64,000 bases of DNA from Micromonospora sp. R77 (GTDB lineage Bacteria; Actinomycetota; Actinomycetes; Mycobacteriales; Micromonosporaceae), in contig NZ_JALDST010000001.1 of assembly GCF_022747945.1 (NCBI RefSeq), positions 6,820,001 through 6,884,000 of the forward strand, given 5' to 3'. Numbering within the stretch: the first letter of the stretch is position 1; every line of letters begins with the position of its first letter. The notes beneath the pieces were generated by a model, which was not told the DNA's origin, did not search any database, and saw only the letters and a program-made list of their open reading frames with translations. The position numbers and the translations under genes are program-made. Below are positions 53,101 to 61,319 of this stretch, piece after piece.

Positions 53101-53255
53101 AGGTCACGGGCGACCCTGTGGGCGGTCGCGGCGAGCTCCCGGTAGGTGAGGCTCCCCTCGCCGTGGCGCAGCGCGACACTCTCCGGCGACGCGCGCAGGA
53201 CCTGGTCGAACGCGGCCGGGATGCTCAGGGTCGTGCCGGTGTCCCCGGTCGGCAT
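47178..53255 (-). CDS. dimodular nonribosomal peptide synthetase (A-T-C-A-T-R)
   Basis: The protein has 2,025 residues and starts at ATG 53255; a longer open frame from 53384 has no ribosome binding site. Domains in order: A1 (about 10-500, [16 protein letters not shown] near 159), carrier T1 ([12 protein letters not shown] near 543), condensation C ([11 protein letters not shown] near 728), A2 (about 1060-1560, [11 protein letters not shown] near 1205), carrier T2 (AAGGHSLRL near 1587), and a C-terminal NAD(P)-dependent thioester reductase ([13 protein letters not shown] near 1667, catalytic YAASKW near 1823). It loads one amino acid on T1, couples it to a second on T2 and releases the dipeptide reductively as an aldehyde or alcohol, which often cyclises. 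No epimerase or thioesterase is present. A-domain specificity codes could not be assigned reliably by eye. Confidence 0.95.
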   Translation of the reverse strand: MPTGDTGTTLSIPAAFDQVLRASPESVALRHGEGSLTYRELAATAHRVARDLAGRIAPEELVAVCATVGPDVVAALLGVLRAGGAYLPLDPGLPDARLATMLADSGARLVLLRARDEARIRSLVPPGVVVRAVDGGSPGVDRAAGLPDPGGTALAYAMYTSGSTGRPKAVLVEHASVVALARHERIGLRRRDVLLQLAPLTVDPSVFEMWGALLNGATLVLPPPGHGADPDRLGDLLARHRVTVLRLPAPLLPSVVDRHADALRGLRLLVSGGDRAAVPAVRTILDTVPGCTVVNGYGPTEATVYATWHPMTRYDPGWPSVPIGTPLHGGPPLVVDDRLAPVPPGQVGELCVQGPGLARGYLGRPAETAARFVPHPTCPGQRVYRTGDRVRLLADGNLEYLGRADDQVKIRGYRVELGEVEHALSDRPEIRDAAVVLGRTGRLTAFVVPAAGARVTEAGVRAGLAAALPAHMVPSSVSVVEALPRTANGKTDRRRLAATGSDPLAGSAQLPSALRRLGAIWERALGRPVRRADDSFLGLGGDSLAALEIIGAIRRELGVSLSLAEFLAAGTLAELARRLAGTTGPRPVGVAVGGGHRARLSPSQEGVWFDDRVAAAGRYNIGRTFAVHGVLDEPGLRRAVTTLADRQRALRTVMEHDADGWWQVTGDDHRPAVITTDLQHLPFEEARRTARARIDAAARRRVGPGEPLVRIELLRLADDAWLVDVNLHHVVADDWSSGIFFDELAARYADPDAPLPALEFQFADHVRAARGRQAERHQAVVRALRRRFAGYPGPYELPVDLPRPAVPSGHGDVVRRHLDAELTAAVAGAARRHGVSRFMLALAAVHLVLSRHAERDDLAIGVPLAGRGTPGTEHLIGYFVDLALARIAPAPGATVTDLLGHVREVCLELYGHDGVPVHPVAREIGLTGTPLFQTVVNYQQRSSGTLRLGGATVTEVPAPPRRSAKFDLSFAFREVGDRIAVEIEFSTDLFRADTVRALGDQLSTVLRWLTAHPDGLLRQAPLAGPAGDAPPVEEAAPVEDELLAGEDEVAVPARPLHALVRAGAARWPDRIAVVGDEETLTYRELDERSDRVAAGLRAAGQLPGAHVAVCLDRSPELLVALLGVLKAGAAYVPLDPAHPADRLLGMTGDAQVSLLVSGKGLSERLFGAAALPFPVADIHQLQEFAGPAVDPVDAHADDATRAAYVIYTSGSTGCPRGVVVAHAAVVNTLLGSLRRHPFRPDDVWLQTTSPGFDVAVYEQFMPLLCGATLVYCADGHRTDRAAFTRFVARNGVTVLVCVPSFLRALARPELPTVRILLVAGEPADVADTRHFRATATVINGYGPTEAAILATTHEAVADDDRARVPIGRPLPGTSAVVLDRFGQPAAVGVPGELWLGGAGLAVGYWNDPVETAARFRALPALGGRRWYRTGDRVRRLPDGSLDFLGRLDDQVKLRGFRIEPGEIEATLATHPDVTEAAVVLSGAGDDAELVAFVVGSAPPDRLRAFLTRRLPRYMVPAAFRTVPMIPTNGNGKTDRRELARRAADHRSDDGAPASPVPVTSRAGRAVLAVWGEVLHTGVRSLGDDFFAAGGHSLRLIRLLSRVEQVTGVAVDIRDFLAEPTVGALLRRVAHPPAGTGAAGGRTVTAEPLAEPLTFRRGPAAPPRTVLLTGATGLVGVFVLADLLAHTRGEVRCLVRAASAADGRRRLQEVADRYLVPLDATDSRITVDVGDLAAPGLGVTSAGWAALTEVDAIVHAGARVHHLSPYSALVPANVRGTAELVRLLGTGRAKRLHHLSTTAVFADGDGRHVDERTSVADERHSPGRGYAASKWVAERLVAGAATRGADVVVYRLGRVFGDTAHGATNVDDMFCRLLLTAARLGCHPTGAAARARLLPVDVVARAVVSGVLDDAPMPVQHLQHPDVVDIGAFMAVHDRMSGTTSQPVPLRVWVDRVRAAAADGTELPALPYLHHLADTDDPGAVRLDTAATVRDLDRRGVTLPSFGPQLIERCWSYLHRSGHLQPGGTP

Positions 53256-53266
53256 GGCACCCACCC

Positions 53267-53689
53267 CTAGACGGGGACGCCCTGGCGGGGAGCGGCCCGC
53301 AGGGCCTCGACCACGCTGGCGGTGTCGTAGAGGTCCAGGTATCGCACGATGCGACCGTCGTGGACGGTGAAGACGTTCATCCACTGCGCCTCGTAGCGGG
53401 CGCCGTTGGCGAGCACCTCGGTGCGGCTGACGCCGAGCACGACCACCTCGTCACCGGCGGCGATGAAGCGGTGGGGGACGCACTCGTGCACCCGGATCAG
53501 GCCCCGGACGATCTCGAAGAACCGGTCGAAGCCCGCGGTCCCCCGGTAGACGCCGGCCCACGGCAGGGCGGGCGGCCCGTGGTAGATCCACTCGAAGTCG
53601 GGGTCCAGCAGTTCCCTGATGGCGTCCAGGTCGCCCTGGTCGAACAGCGTGAAGAACCGACGGACGACGGTCTCCGGAAGGTCACTCAT
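53267..53689 (-). CDS. SnoaL-like/NTF2-fold protein
   Basis: The protein has 140 residues. The fold is recognisable from [20 protein letters not shown] at the N-terminus and the beta strand pair [22 protein letters not shown]. SnoaL-like proteins act as cyclases, isomerases or dehydratases in natural-product pathways. It starts 11 bases upstream of the NRPS gene and overlaps the PLP gene by eight bases. A role in shaping the released aldehyde or imine is possible, but unproved. Confidence 0.88.
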   Translation of the reverse strand: MSDLPETVVRRFFTLFDQGDLDAIRELLDPDFEWIYHGPPALPWAGVYRGTAGFDRFFEIVRGLIRVHECVPHRFIAAGDEVVVLGVSRTEVLANGARYEAQWMNVFTVHDGRIVRYLDLYDTASVVEALRAAPRQGVPV

Positions 53690-55859
53690 CGCGGGCTCCC
53701 AGCGGTAGGTGTTCGACCGCGCGCCGGGTGCGGCCGCGCCGGCCGGCCAGTCGGTCCCGCAGCAGGAGCAGGCCGACCTGCCAGAGCATCGTGTACGGGC
53801 TGGTGCGGGAGAGCTCGACCGCGCGGTCGGCGAAGTACCGGGCCTCGGCCGGGCTCGCGGTCAACGGCAGGAGGAACAGGTCGTAGACGACGAACACCCG
53901 GGCGTGGAGGATCCACCACATCATCGTGACCGTGGTCAGCGCGTCACCGTCGCTGCGCAGGAACCGGCGCAGCAGGCGGGGTGGCAGCACCTCGAAGCGT
54001 CCCATCAGGCCGGTGACGAAGCGGCGGCCGACGCTGCCCGACCGGTGGCGCATGGCGGCCACCCCGGCGGCCACGGTGGCCGCCGACGCCGCGGTCCGTG
54101 CCGGCAGGTCGAGCCGGTCGACCTGCGCGACGGCGTGCAGCGCGAGGTGCGCCGCGAAGCGGTGGAGGTGGCGGGTCCGCAGGTCGTCCACCAGCTCCGG
54201 TGCCGTCCGCCGGGCCTGCTGGTGGACCGCCTCGCTGACCAGGGTGGCGCCGGTCGGGAAGCAGCCGTAGCTCAACGCCTTGGACAGTGCCACGAGGTCC
54301 ACCTGCGGCAACCGGCCCTGGAAGGCGAAGCGCGGGCCGCTGCGGTGGAACGAGGTCAGCACCTCGTCCACCCCGACGAGGAAGCCACGGGCGGCCCGTT
54401 CCCGGGCGACGACGGCGAGCAGTTCGTCGGGGATCGGCCCGTACGCGTCGGAGCTGCCGTGCACGATCTCGATCCAGACCAGACCCACCTCGCCGGTCGC
54501 CAGTTCCGCCCGCAGTTCGGTGACGGCGTCCGGGCCGAAGGGGTCGAGGTAGCGCACGTCGGGGTAGAGCGGCCCGAACGGCGCCCGGGTGCCCTCCGCC
54601 GCCGTGGCCAGCAGCGACACCAGGGTCTTGCCACCGTAGTTGTGCCGGAAGACGACGATCCGGGGGTTGCGGGGCCGGGCCAGCACGGCGAGGGTGACGG
54701 CGTTCTCCACGGCCGAGGCGCCGCTGACGGCGGGGAAGCACCGGGCCAGCCCGGTCTCGGCGGCCAGCACCTCCTCCAGCCGTGCCGGGTAGTCGACCTC
54801 GTCGTCGTGTCGCTCCAGCACGTCGGTGACCAGGTCGTCCGGGTTGTGGCCGTGCACGCCCAGGCCCGCGCCGCAGAGCCCGTCCAGCACCTCGACGCGG
54901 CGACCGGAGCCGAGCTGCACGGTCAGCCGCGAACCGGCGGCGCGGACGACGTGCAGCGCGCCGTGGGTGCGACGGTGCAGCTCGACCGTTGCCGGGTTGA
55001 GGTGTGCGGCGTAGGCGTCCAGCGTCCGCTCCCGATCCCGGGCGATGTCGTCGGCCGCCCGGCGGACCGGGGACCCGTCCGGCCATCTGCGGTGCAGGAC
55101 GGCGCGGACCTTGCGCATCGCCAGTGAGTTGCCGCCGTAGGTGTTGGAGTGCACGAACGCGGTACGACCCGACCACGGCGCGAACAGGTCGGGTCGGCCG
55201 ACGAACGCCCCGAACGGCACCTCGTGGTCCGTCACCGACCCACCGACGAGCACCAGGTCCGGCCGGACCGCCTCGGCCAGCGGCGAGCGTGGACGGGTGA
55301 AGTCGAAGGTGCCGAGGTCGAGGGCGATCGGGATGCCCCGCCGCCGGCACTCGTCGGCGAGGCGGCCGGCGTGGACCGGGTCGAGGGTGTCGTCGCGGAG
55401 GATGACCCCGCAGTGCTCACCCTCGGCGAGGAGGCGCGCCAGTTCCGGCGCCGTGGCGACGACCGGGACGCCGGGCACGAGGGCCCGGTCCGGTCCGGCA
55501 CCGAGCGGGTCGAGCCGACGGCCGAGCGCCGGGTCCGGGTCCAGGACGGCGACCCGCCCGCCGTGTCGGTCCACCTGGTCGAGCGCCCGGTGCCGGAACA
55601 GCTTGACGGCACCGTGCAGCGCTTCGAGGAGCGAGTTGGCGAAGAACGCCCGGTGCCGCCGGGTCGGGTCGCCGTGGGTGAGCTCACCGACGGCCGCGCT
55701 GAGCAGGTGACCCACCTGGGCCGCCTCGGTGCTGACGAACCACGACGGCATGACGAAGATCGGGTATTTCTCGCGGACCAGGTCCGTGAGGATCTGCCGG
55801 GTCTCCGGGCCGATCTCCGCGGCCCGAGCGGTGGTGCCCTGGTGCAGCGGGGCAGACAC
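53682..55859 (-). CDS. tandem PLP-fold protein: degenerate half fused to a class III aminotransferase
   Basis: The protein has 725 residues and starts at GTG 55859 after GGGAGGGGG. The N-terminal half (about 1-340) has class III shape (GVILRDDTLDPVHAGRLADECRRRGIPIALDL, then HSNTYGGNSLAMRKV) but lacks the PLP lysine and the usual DE pair. The C-terminal half (about 375-620) has a full set: VSGASAVENAVTLAVL, WIEIVHGSSDAYGPIP, GVDEVLTSFHRSG and the lysine in LVALSKALSYGCFPTGA. The last 110 residues are helical and unfamiliar. A fused pseudo-dimer of this kind is unusual. It probably moves an amino group in NRPS precursor or product formation. Confidence 0.85.
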   Translation of the reverse strand: MSAPLHQGTTARAAEIGPETRQILTDLVREKYPIFVMPSWFVSTEAAQVGHLLSAAVGELTHGDPTRRHRAFFANSLLEALHGAVKLFRHRALDQVDRHGGRVAVLDPDPALGRRLDPLGAGPDRALVPGVPVVATAPELARLLAEGEHCGVILRDDTLDPVHAGRLADECRRRGIPIALDLGTFDFTRPRSPLAEAVRPDLVLVGGSVTDHEVPFGAFVGRPDLFAPWSGRTAFVHSNTYGGNSLAMRKVRAVLHRRWPDGSPVRRAADDIARDRERTLDAYAAHLNPATVELHRRTHGALHVVRAAGSRLTVQLGSGRRVEVLDGLCGAGLGVHGHNPDDLVTDVLERHDDEVDYPARLEEVLAAETGLARCFPAVSGASAVENAVTLAVLARPRNPRIVVFRHNYGGKTLVSLLATAAEGTRAPFGPLYPDVRYLDPFGPDAVTELRAELATGEVGLVWIEIVHGSSDAYGPIPDELLAVVARERAARGFLVGVDEVLTSFHRSGPRFAFQGRLPQVDLVALSKALSYGCFPTGATLVSEAVHQQARRTAPELVDDLRTRHLHRFAAHLALHAVAQVDRLDLPARTAASAATVAAGVAAMRHRSGSVGRRFVTGLMGRFEVLPPRLLRRFLRSDGDALTTVTMMWWILHARVFVVYDLFLLPLTASPAEARYFADRAVELSRTSPYTMLWQVGLLLLRDRLAGRRGRTRRAVEHLPLGARDE

Positions 55860-55894
55860 GCGCCCCCTCCCCTCGTCGATGCCGCCGTCGCTGG

Positions 55895-56902
55895 TCAGCG
55901 GTAGTCGCGGGCGAACTCGATCCGCCCCGGGTCGGCCAGGTCGGCCAGGGCGGTGAGCACGTTCGGCGGGTACTCCGCGAGGCGGTGCAGGAAGTGCAGC
56001 CACCAGTTCTCGCCGTACACGGCGGCGACCCGGACGGGGATGCCCTGGTCACGCAGGCCGCGCAGCAGGTCGGGGCGGACGCCGTGCAGCATCTCGACCT
56101 CCTCGACCCGCTTGAGCAGCCCGCTGCGGCCGGCGAGGTCGTGGATGACGGGGTCCTGCGACGCGCAGGTGACCCGGCCCTGCAGGTCGAGCAGTCGTTC
56201 GAGCAGCGTGACGTACCGCTCGTCCAGCTCCGGTCCGCGGGGCAGCGCGACCTCCGGGGACTCCCGGTACACGCCCTTGACCAGGCGGATCTTCGCCCCG
56301 ACACCGGCCAGCGACTCGATGTCCTCGGCGGTCCGGTGCAGGTGCGCCTGCAGGGTCAGGCCGACGTTGTCGTAGTTCGCGGCGAGACGCCGGAACACGT
56401 CGAGGATCCCGTCCACGAAGCCGGAGTTCTCCATGCTGATGATGATGTCGATGCCCTTGCCGGCGGCCGCCTCCAGCAGGACGGCGGTGTTGTCGTACGC
56501 CAGCTGACGCGACTGGAGCGACCCCATGCTGGACAGGTCGAAGCCGAGTTGCAGCGGCCGGCGCAGCACCCGGTCGGACTCGGTGATGAGCGCCTGGTAC
56601 TCGGCGACGATGGCCGCGATCTCCGCGACGTCGCGAACCTCCTCGCCGACCACCTCCACGCCGATGCCGTAGCCGGCGTCGGCCAGGATCGGCAGCCGTT
56701 CCAGCAGACCGGCGCGGTCCCGCGCGACGATGTACCGGCTGGCGGCCGGCCAGAGCGTGTCGCGCAGCAGGGCGCTCTCCGCGAACGCGGTGCGGTACGG
56801 CAGGCCGGCTGCCAGCCCCTTCAGGGCGGCGGTGGCCGAACGTCGCTCGCGGTCGTCGACCTGCGGTTCGCGTCCCTCGGTGTACGTCTGCCTGTCGGTC
56901 AT
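55895..56902 (-). CDS. proline dehydrogenase-like FAD enzyme
   Basis: The protein has 335 residues and starts at ATG 56902, overlapping the desaturase stop by four bases. TIM-barrel ProDH motifs are LQAHLHRTAEDIE, IRLVKGVYRESPEVAL, TCASQDPVIHDLA and the C-terminal YGENWWLHFLHRLAEYPPN, which correspond to the conserved flavin- and proline-contacting segments. There is no P5C dehydrogenase beside it, and it is embedded in an NRPS operon. It therefore probably oxidises a free or modified proline to a pyrroline building block, rather than serving proline catabolism. The substrate is inferred only. Confidence 0.85.
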   Translation of the reverse strand: MTDRQTYTEGREPQVDDRERRSATAALKGLAAGLPYRTAFAESALLRDTLWPAASRYIVARDRAGLLERLPILADAGYGIGVEVVGEEVRDVAEIAAIVAEYQALITESDRVLRRPLQLGFDLSSMGSLQSRQLAYDNTAVLLEAAAGKGIDIIISMENSGFVDGILDVFRRLAANYDNVGLTLQAHLHRTAEDIESLAGVGAKIRLVKGVYRESPEVALPRGPELDERYVTLLERLLDLQGRVTCASQDPVIHDLAGRSGLLKRVEEVEMLHGVRPDLLRGLRDQGIPVRVAAVYGENWWLHFLHRLAEYPPNVLTALADLADPGRIEFARDYR

Positions 56903-58041
56903 CGACCCGCCCCCACCAGTTCGTGCTGCTCGTCGGCCAGGTGTTTCATCGCCAGCACCTCGGCGAAGGTGGTCGAGGCGCTCGCCGGGTCGCCGCCCTC
57001 GCGCCGCCACTTGCGGTACTTCGAGGCGTAGCTGATCAGGGTCTCCTTGCCCCGGTCACCGGGCTTGCGGGTGAGGATCCCGGCCCACATGCTGTCCCAG
57101 CCCGCGTAGGCCTCGTCCCGGAGCAGGACCCGGTGCGCCTTCTTCATGTTCCAGAACGGCACGCCGGTGTTGAGGTGGTGCACCAGGTGGTAGTGGTCGT
57201 GGTGCCGCCCGAACAGGAAGTTCTCGATGGCCCAGCCCTTGCGGTTGCGGGTCATCAGGACCTGCTTGTCCTCGCTCTCGGGCAGCGGGTAGTGCTCGGC
57301 GAGCTCGGTCAGCCAGCCGATGGCGATGGCGGTCGTGAACAGCGGCACGAACCAGAAGGCCAGCAGGTACGGTGCCCAGCCGAACGCCAGCGCCACCCCG
57401 ACGATGACCACCCACTGGGCGAGGATGGCGAAGCGCTCCGTCCGCAGCGAGACCGGCATGGAGACCTTCGCCTGCGGCGCCTTGCAGAAGACCCGGTCGT
57501 CGATGATGTATTTGATGTACCGCACCGTGCGGAAGCCGAGGGCGCTGAGCAGGATGTTCTTGCCGAAGAACACCAGATCGGATTCCTTGTGGTCGTAGAG
57601 ACCGCAGTCCACGTGGAAGGAATAGTCGGGATCCTTCTCCGGGTCCCCCAGGTAACGGTGATGGTAGCCGACGTGGGTGTTCCGGTAGGGGTTGAACAGG
57701 TGCAGGATGAGATAGCCCGAGAAGACGGTGCCGAGCAACAGGTTCAGTTTCTGGTTACGCGCCAGGATCTTGTGCGAGGAGTCGTGCAGCAGATTGGCGA
57801 AGGCCCGCTGGGTGGAGCCGATCAGGATTGCCGAGATCGGATAGAACCACCACGAGACACCGAGGCAGAGATAGACGGAGAAGGCGATCACCGCGTAGTC
57901 CAGCAGGACGCCGAGCGGCCCGTGGAAGTTGTCCAGCTTGCACAGTTGCCGCAGCTCCCTGCGGACGTCCGGAGCAATGTTCGAGAAATCGAAGCTCACG
58001 TGACCGGACAGGCCGGACGGACGGGAGGAATCGACCTGCAT
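56899..58041 (-). CDS. membrane fatty-acid-desaturase-type di-iron oxygenase
   Basis: The protein has 380 residues. It has about four to six membrane segments and the three histidine boxes that bind two irons: HDSSH near residue 88, HVGYHH near 123 and HLVHH near 290. ATG 58041 (MQVDSSRPSGL) follows GAGGG; a longer frame from 58188 is less likely. It is the first gene of the NRPS operon. Members of this superfamily desaturate or hydroxylate lipids and also non-lipid substrates, so a lipid tail or an amino acid side chain could be the target. Confidence 0.9.
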   Translation of the reverse strand: MQVDSSRPSGLSGHVSFDFSNIAPDVRRELRQLCKLDNFHGPLGVLLDYAVIAFSVYLCLGVSWWFYPISAILIGSTQRAFANLLHDSSHKILARNQKLNLLLGTVFSGYLILHLFNPYRNTHVGYHHRYLGDPEKDPDYSFHVDCGLYDHKESDLVFFGKNILLSALGFRTVRYIKYIIDDRVFCKAPQAKVSMPVSLRTERFAILAQWVVIVGVALAFGWAPYLLAFWFVPLFTTAIAIGWLTELAEHYPLPESEDKQVLMTRNRKGWAIENFLFGRHHDHYHLVHHLNTGVPFWNMKKAHRVLLRDEAYAGWDSMWAGILTRKPGDRGKETLISYASKYRKWRREGGDPASASTTFAEVLAMKHLADEQHELVGAGR

Positions 58042-58120
58042 TACCAACCCTCGATTCGTTTGTGCACGACAAAGGAAGCCGTTCGGGACCTTCACGTCAT
58101 CCGAACCGGCCGCGCTCAGG

Positions 58121-58131
58121 TGGGAATTCCA
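58121..58131. promoter_or_regulatory. palindrome, candidate operator 1 of the NRPS operon
   Basis: TGGGAATTCCA contains a perfect GGAATTCC palindrome, 80 bases upstream of the desaturase start. It matches the second site at 9 of 11 positions. Confidence 0.45.
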
Positions 58132-58176
58132 TCGGCGACAAGTCCACGGGCGCCGGTCATGCACGACGGCATCCCG

Positions 58177-58187
58177 TGGAATTTCCA
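58177..58187. promoter_or_regulatory. palindrome, candidate operator 2 of the NRPS operon
   Basis: TGGAATTTCCA has 5-bp arms around one central base. It lies 56 bases from the first site, a little over five helical turns, so one protein could bind both on nearly the same face. The regulator may be the small LuxR-type protein or another factor. Confidence 0.45.
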
Positions 58188-58310
58188 TTGCGCTTCACCA
58201 GCATGACCGGCGGATTAGGGGCCCGGTACTGTACTAAAGTGCAACTACCAAGAGAAATGAGTCGAGCACAGGCGGTCACCAGCGGTTGAGCTGGACCTTC
58301 CGCCGCTAAA

Positions 58311-58326
58311 TGTGACCCACATCACT
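58311..58326. promoter_or_regulatory. Crp/FNR-type binding site
   Basis: TGTGA-CCCACA-TCACT matches the Crp-family consensus TGTGA-N6-TCACA at nine of ten defined positions. It lies between the NRPS operon and the Mca-like gene and could put either under cAMP-Crp control. Confidence 0.55.
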
Positions 58327-58530
58327 ACGCTAGGCCCGTATCCATTGGGCGGCTGGGGCGGACCGGTGGCCCGGAAGGAGCGGACTTGACCGGATTCGGC
58401 ACCAGCGCCGCGTACTGCGACGACGGACTGGTCCCCGGCGGGGCGGTCGCCCCGCCGATCGTGCGGTGGTGCAGGCAGCACGTACGGCGGCACGGCCGTC
58501 CGGGAGAACCACGCTGTCGTCCGGACCTCG

Positions 58531-58536
58531 TAGGGT
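58531..58536 (+). promoter_or_regulatory. -10 box of a leaderless transcript
   Basis: TAGGGT ends six bases before ATG 58543, predicting transcription from the start codon. The same hexamer and spacing precede GTG 12988. Confidence 0.55.
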
Positions 58537-58542
58537 GTCGGC

Positions 58543-59376
58543 ATGGCTGAGCGACCCCTGACCCTGATGGCGGTACACGCCCACCCCGACGACGAGGCGA
58601 CGAGCACCGGCGGGGTGCTGGCCCGTTATGCGGCGGAGGGATTCACCACCGTGCTGGTGACCTGCACCGACGGGCGCTGCGGCGACGGCCCCGGCGGGGT
58701 CAAGCCCGGCGACCCGGGGCACGATCCGGCCGCCGTGGTGGCGATGCGCCAGGACGAGCTGGAGGCCAGCTGCGCGGCGCTGAAGGTCACCCACCTGGAG
58801 ACCCTGGGCTACGCCGACTCCGGGATGATGGGCTGGGCGACCAACGAGCTGCCCGGCGCGTTCTGGACCACGCCGGTCGACGAGGCGGCGGACCGGCTGG
58901 CGGAGCTGATGCACCGGTACCGTCCGGACGTCGTCGTCACCTACGACGAGAACGGCTTCTACGGCCACCCCGACCACATCCAGGCCCACCGGATCACCAT
59001 GGCCGCCGTGGCGCGCACCGAGATCCCGGCGAAGGTCTACTGGACCACCGTGCCACGGACGGCGTTCGCGGAGTTCGGCCGGGTCATGCAGGAACTGGGC
59101 GTCGAGTGGGCCGACCCGGACGACCCGTCGACGCAGGAGGGGCCGCCGCTCGGCCTGCCCGACGAGGAGATCACCACCTGGGTGGACACCAGCGCCTACG
59201 GCGGGCAGAAGTTCGACGCGCTCGCCACCCACGCCAGTCAGACCGAGAACATCTTCTTCCTCCAACTGGGGCGGGAGCGGTTCACCGAGCTGATGGGGAT
59301 GGAGACCTTCGTCCGGGTCCGCGACACCAGCGGCGCGCCGCTTCCGGAGGACGACCTCTTCGCCGGGCTGCGCTGA
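58543..59376 (+). CDS. mycothiol S-conjugate amidase-like PIG-L hydrolase
   Basis: The protein has 277 residues. The zinc motif is VHAHPDDEATSTGG and the distal histidine motif is YGHPDHIQAHR, preceded by DVVVTYDENGFYG. This fits the mycothiol conjugate amidase (Mca) and MshB group, which cleave the amide between glucosaminyl-inositol and N-acetylcysteine. There is no signal peptide, so it is cytosolic. It is translated from an apparently leaderless mRNA. Next to a biosynthetic cluster it may process mycothiol adducts for export or detoxification, but the general mycothiol role is equally likely. Confidence 0.85.
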   Translation: MAERPLTLMAVHAHPDDEATSTGGVLARYAAEGFTTVLVTCTDGRCGDGPGGVKPGDPGHDPAAVVAMRQDELEASCAALKVTHLETLGYADSGMMGWATNELPGAFWTTPVDEAADRLAELMHRYRPDVVVTYDENGFYGHPDHIQAHRITMAAVARTEIPAKVYWTTVPRTAFAEFGRVMQELGVEWADPDDPSTQEGPPLGLPDEEITTWVDTSAYGGQKFDALATHASQTENIFFLQLGRERFTELMGMETFVRVRDTSGAPLPEDDLFAGLR

Positions 59377-59492
59377 GTCCGACGGCACGCGGAGGCGGGA
59401 TGCGTCGAGGGCCGTCCGGTGCGTACAGTTCCTGGTCGGAATCGGGGTAGCCGGGCAGCTCCGGCGCGGGAAACGGGACGAGACAGCGACGC

Positions 59493-60953
59493 ATGACGGC
59501 GGACAACACCACTGACACCGGACAGCACGGCATCGCCCCCGACCGGCTGGAGACCTGTCTGCGCGTCTTCGAGGCACTGGAGGAACTGCCGCCCGACCAC
59601 CCGGACGTGGTGCGGGTGCAGCGGGCCACCGCCCGGCTCTACAAGGTGATCAAGCAGCGCCGCCGGGAGGAACGGCGGGAGGCCATCGCGGCGGCCGACC
59701 GCGCGGTGACCGAGGCCACCGCCACCGGCGCCCCCGGTCGGATCGACGACGAGACCCAGGGCATCCCGCTCGCCTCCCCCACCCCGGGTGCCACCGCCGG
59801 CTTCCTGCACAACCCGCGCGGCTGCTATGTCTGCAAGCAGCGCTACCACGAGGTGGACGCCTTCTACCACCAGCTCTGCCCGTCCTGCGCCGCGCTCAAC
59901 CGGGAGCGCCGCGACGCCCGTACCGACCTGACCGGGCGGCGGGCGCTGCTCACCGGTGGCCGGGCGAAGATCGGCATGTACATCGCGCTGCGGCTGCTGC
60001 GCGACGGCGCGCACACCACGGTGACCACGCGGTTCCCGCACGACGCGGTGCGGCGGTTCGCGGCGATGCCGGACAGCGGGGACTGGCTGCACCGCCTGCG
60101 GATCGTCGGGATCGACCTGCGCGACCCGGCCCAGGTGGTCGCCCTCGCCGACTCGGTCAGCGCCCAGGGGCCCCTCGACATCCTGATCAACAACGCGGCA
60201 CAGACCGTCCGTCGCAGCCCCGGGGCGTACGCGCAGCTCGTCGCCGCGGAGGCGGCGGCCCTGCCGGACGGTCCGCTGCCGGAGCTGGTGATGTTCGCCA
60301 AGCCGGCCGACGCGGGCCAGCCCGCGGGCAGCCTGACCGCCTCGCCGCTGGCGGCCGCGATCCCGCCGCACGCGCTCACCGCGCTGGCGCTGACCAGCGG
60401 CTCCGCCTCCCCGGAGCGGATCGCCGCGGCCACCGCCATCGACGCCGGCGGTCTGGTGCCCGACCTCGACCCGGTCAACAGCTGGGTGCAGCGGGTGCAC
60501 GAGGTGGAGCCGCTGGAGCTGCTCGAGGTGCAGCTGTGCAACGTGACCGCGCCGTTCGTGCTGGTCAGCCGACTGCGGCCGGCGATGGCCGCGGCAACCG
60601 CCCGCCGGAAGTACGTGGTGAACGTCTCGGCCATGGAGGGCCAGTTCGGCCGCGGCTACAAGGGTCCCGGGCACCCGCACACCAACATGGCCAAGGCCGC
60701 CCTGAACATGCTGACCCGCACCAGCGCCCAGGAGATGCTGACCGACGGCATCCTGATGACCAGCGTCGACACCGGTTGGATCACCGACGAGCGCCCGCAC
60801 CCGACGAAGATGCGACTGGCCGACGCCGGCTTCCACGCCCCGCTGGACCTGGTCGACGGCGCGGCCCGGGTGTACGACCCGATCGTCCGCGGCGAGCAGG
60901 GTGAGGACCTGTACGGCTGCTTCCTGAAGGACTACGCCCCCTGCGCCTGGTGA
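59493..60953 (+). CDS. SDR-family oxidoreductase with a zinc-ribbon-like N-terminal insert
   Basis: The protein has 486 residues. The first ~145 residues carry an acidic helical start and a CxxC...CxxC motif (CYVCKQRY, then CPSC, near residues 111-132) that could bind zinc. The Rossmann fold starts near 151 with LTGGRAKIGMYIALRL and contains LDILINNAAQTV. In the catalytic region the serine is present (NVSAMEGQFG), but the position of the usual YxxxK tyrosine appears to read TNMAK, with a tyrosine 11 residues earlier in GRGYKGPG. Activity may therefore be altered. The partner and substrate are unknown. Confidence 0.85.
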   Translation: MTADNTTDTGQHGIAPDRLETCLRVFEALEELPPDHPDVVRVQRATARLYKVIKQRRREERREAIAAADRAVTEATATGAPGRIDDETQGIPLASPTPGATAGFLHNPRGCYVCKQRYHEVDAFYHQLCPSCAALNRERRDARTDLTGRRALLTGGRAKIGMYIALRLLRDGAHTTVTTRFPHDAVRRFAAMPDSGDWLHRLRIVGIDLRDPAQVVALADSVSAQGPLDILINNAAQTVRRSPGAYAQLVAAEAAALPDGPLPELVMFAKPADAGQPAGSLTASPLAAAIPPHALTALALTSGSASPERIAAATAIDAGGLVPDLDPVNSWVQRVHEVEPLELLEVQLCNVTAPFVLVSRLRPAMAAATARRKYVVNVSAMEGQFGRGYKGPGHPHTNMAKAALNMLTRTSAQEMLTDGILMTSVDTGWITDERPHPTKMRLADAGFHAPLDLVDGAARVYDPIVRGEQGEDLYGCFLKDYAPCAW

Positions 60954-60998
60954 CGCAGATCACCAGGCAGGCCGCGCCGGTGATCCGGCAGGGCAGCT

Positions 60999-61065
60999 GC
61001 CCCGACGACGAGCGGTATGCCCCAGAGGAATGACTCTGCCTCTGCGGCACACCGCTCGTCGGGGC
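60999..61065. terminator. large bidirectional hairpin between converging genes
   Basis: GCCCCGA (60999-61005) pairs with TCGGGGC (61059-61065). CGAGCGGT plus TGCC (61009-61020) pairs with the matching arm ending at 61058, with one mismatch and a 3-base bulge. CAGAGG (61023-61028) pairs with CCTCTG (61039-61044) inside. It sits between the SDR stop (60953) and the stop of the small minus-strand gene (61086), so it should end transcription from both sides. Confidence 0.8.
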
Positions 61066-61085
61066 GTCCAGCGCCCGCCGTGGTG

Positions 61086-61319
61086 TCAGCTCGGCAGTTC
61101 ACGCCAGGACGGGTGGTTGCCCCGCCAGGCGCTGGCGAGAATGGCCGCCGAGGCCCGGCTGGGGCACTCCTGCACCCGGGAGCGGCCGGACTCGCCGCCG
61201 ATCTGCGCCTCGACCGACCAACACCGACCGTCGGTGCGGATGTACACGTCCCGACGCCCACGCCGGGTCGAGTCGCCGTTCCACCAGTGCTGCTCAACCA
61301 TCAAGTGCTGCTCAACCAT
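61086..61319 (-). CDS. small conserved-looking hypothetical protein
   Basis: The protein has 77 residues. The sequence MVEQHWWNGDSTRRGRRDVY, then TDGRCWSVEAQIGGESGRSR and SAWRGNHPSWREL, looks like a real folded protein with tryptophans and an ordered core. I recognise the style from actinomycete hypothetical proteins but no named domain. The first 18 bases of the gene are perfectly duplicated, giving MVEQHL-MVEQHW and two possible start codons (61319 and 61301). No good ribosome binding site precedes either one. It is transcribed toward the large hairpin. Confidence 0.6.
   Translation of the reverse strand: MVEQHLMVEQHWWNGDSTRRGRRDVYIRTDGRCWSVEAQIGGESGRSRVQECPSRASAAILASAWRGNHPSWRELPS

Larger units (their letters stand above)
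58042..58542. promoter_or_regulatory. divergent control region of the NRPS operon and the Mca-like gene
   Basis: No gene is supported in these 500 bases. It holds two related palindromes at 58121-58131 and 58177-58187 on the NRPS side. It also holds a Crp-like site at 58311-58326, and the leaderless -10 box of the Mca-like gene at 58531-58536. The AT-rich stretch 58220-58262 upstream of the desaturase contains GTACTGTAC, and may include the NRPS-operon promoter. Confidence 0.55.

Noticed and set aside
47178-53255. Assigning amino acids from the A-domain specificity codes
   Set aside because: By-eye alignment gave approximate codes with no confident match, so no substrate is claimed.
49938-53270. 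1,110-residue open frame antisense to the NRPS
   Set aside because: It is a codon-bias shadow: low-complexity Arg/Gly/Pro/Gln composition and no domain, opposite a fully coherent NRPS.
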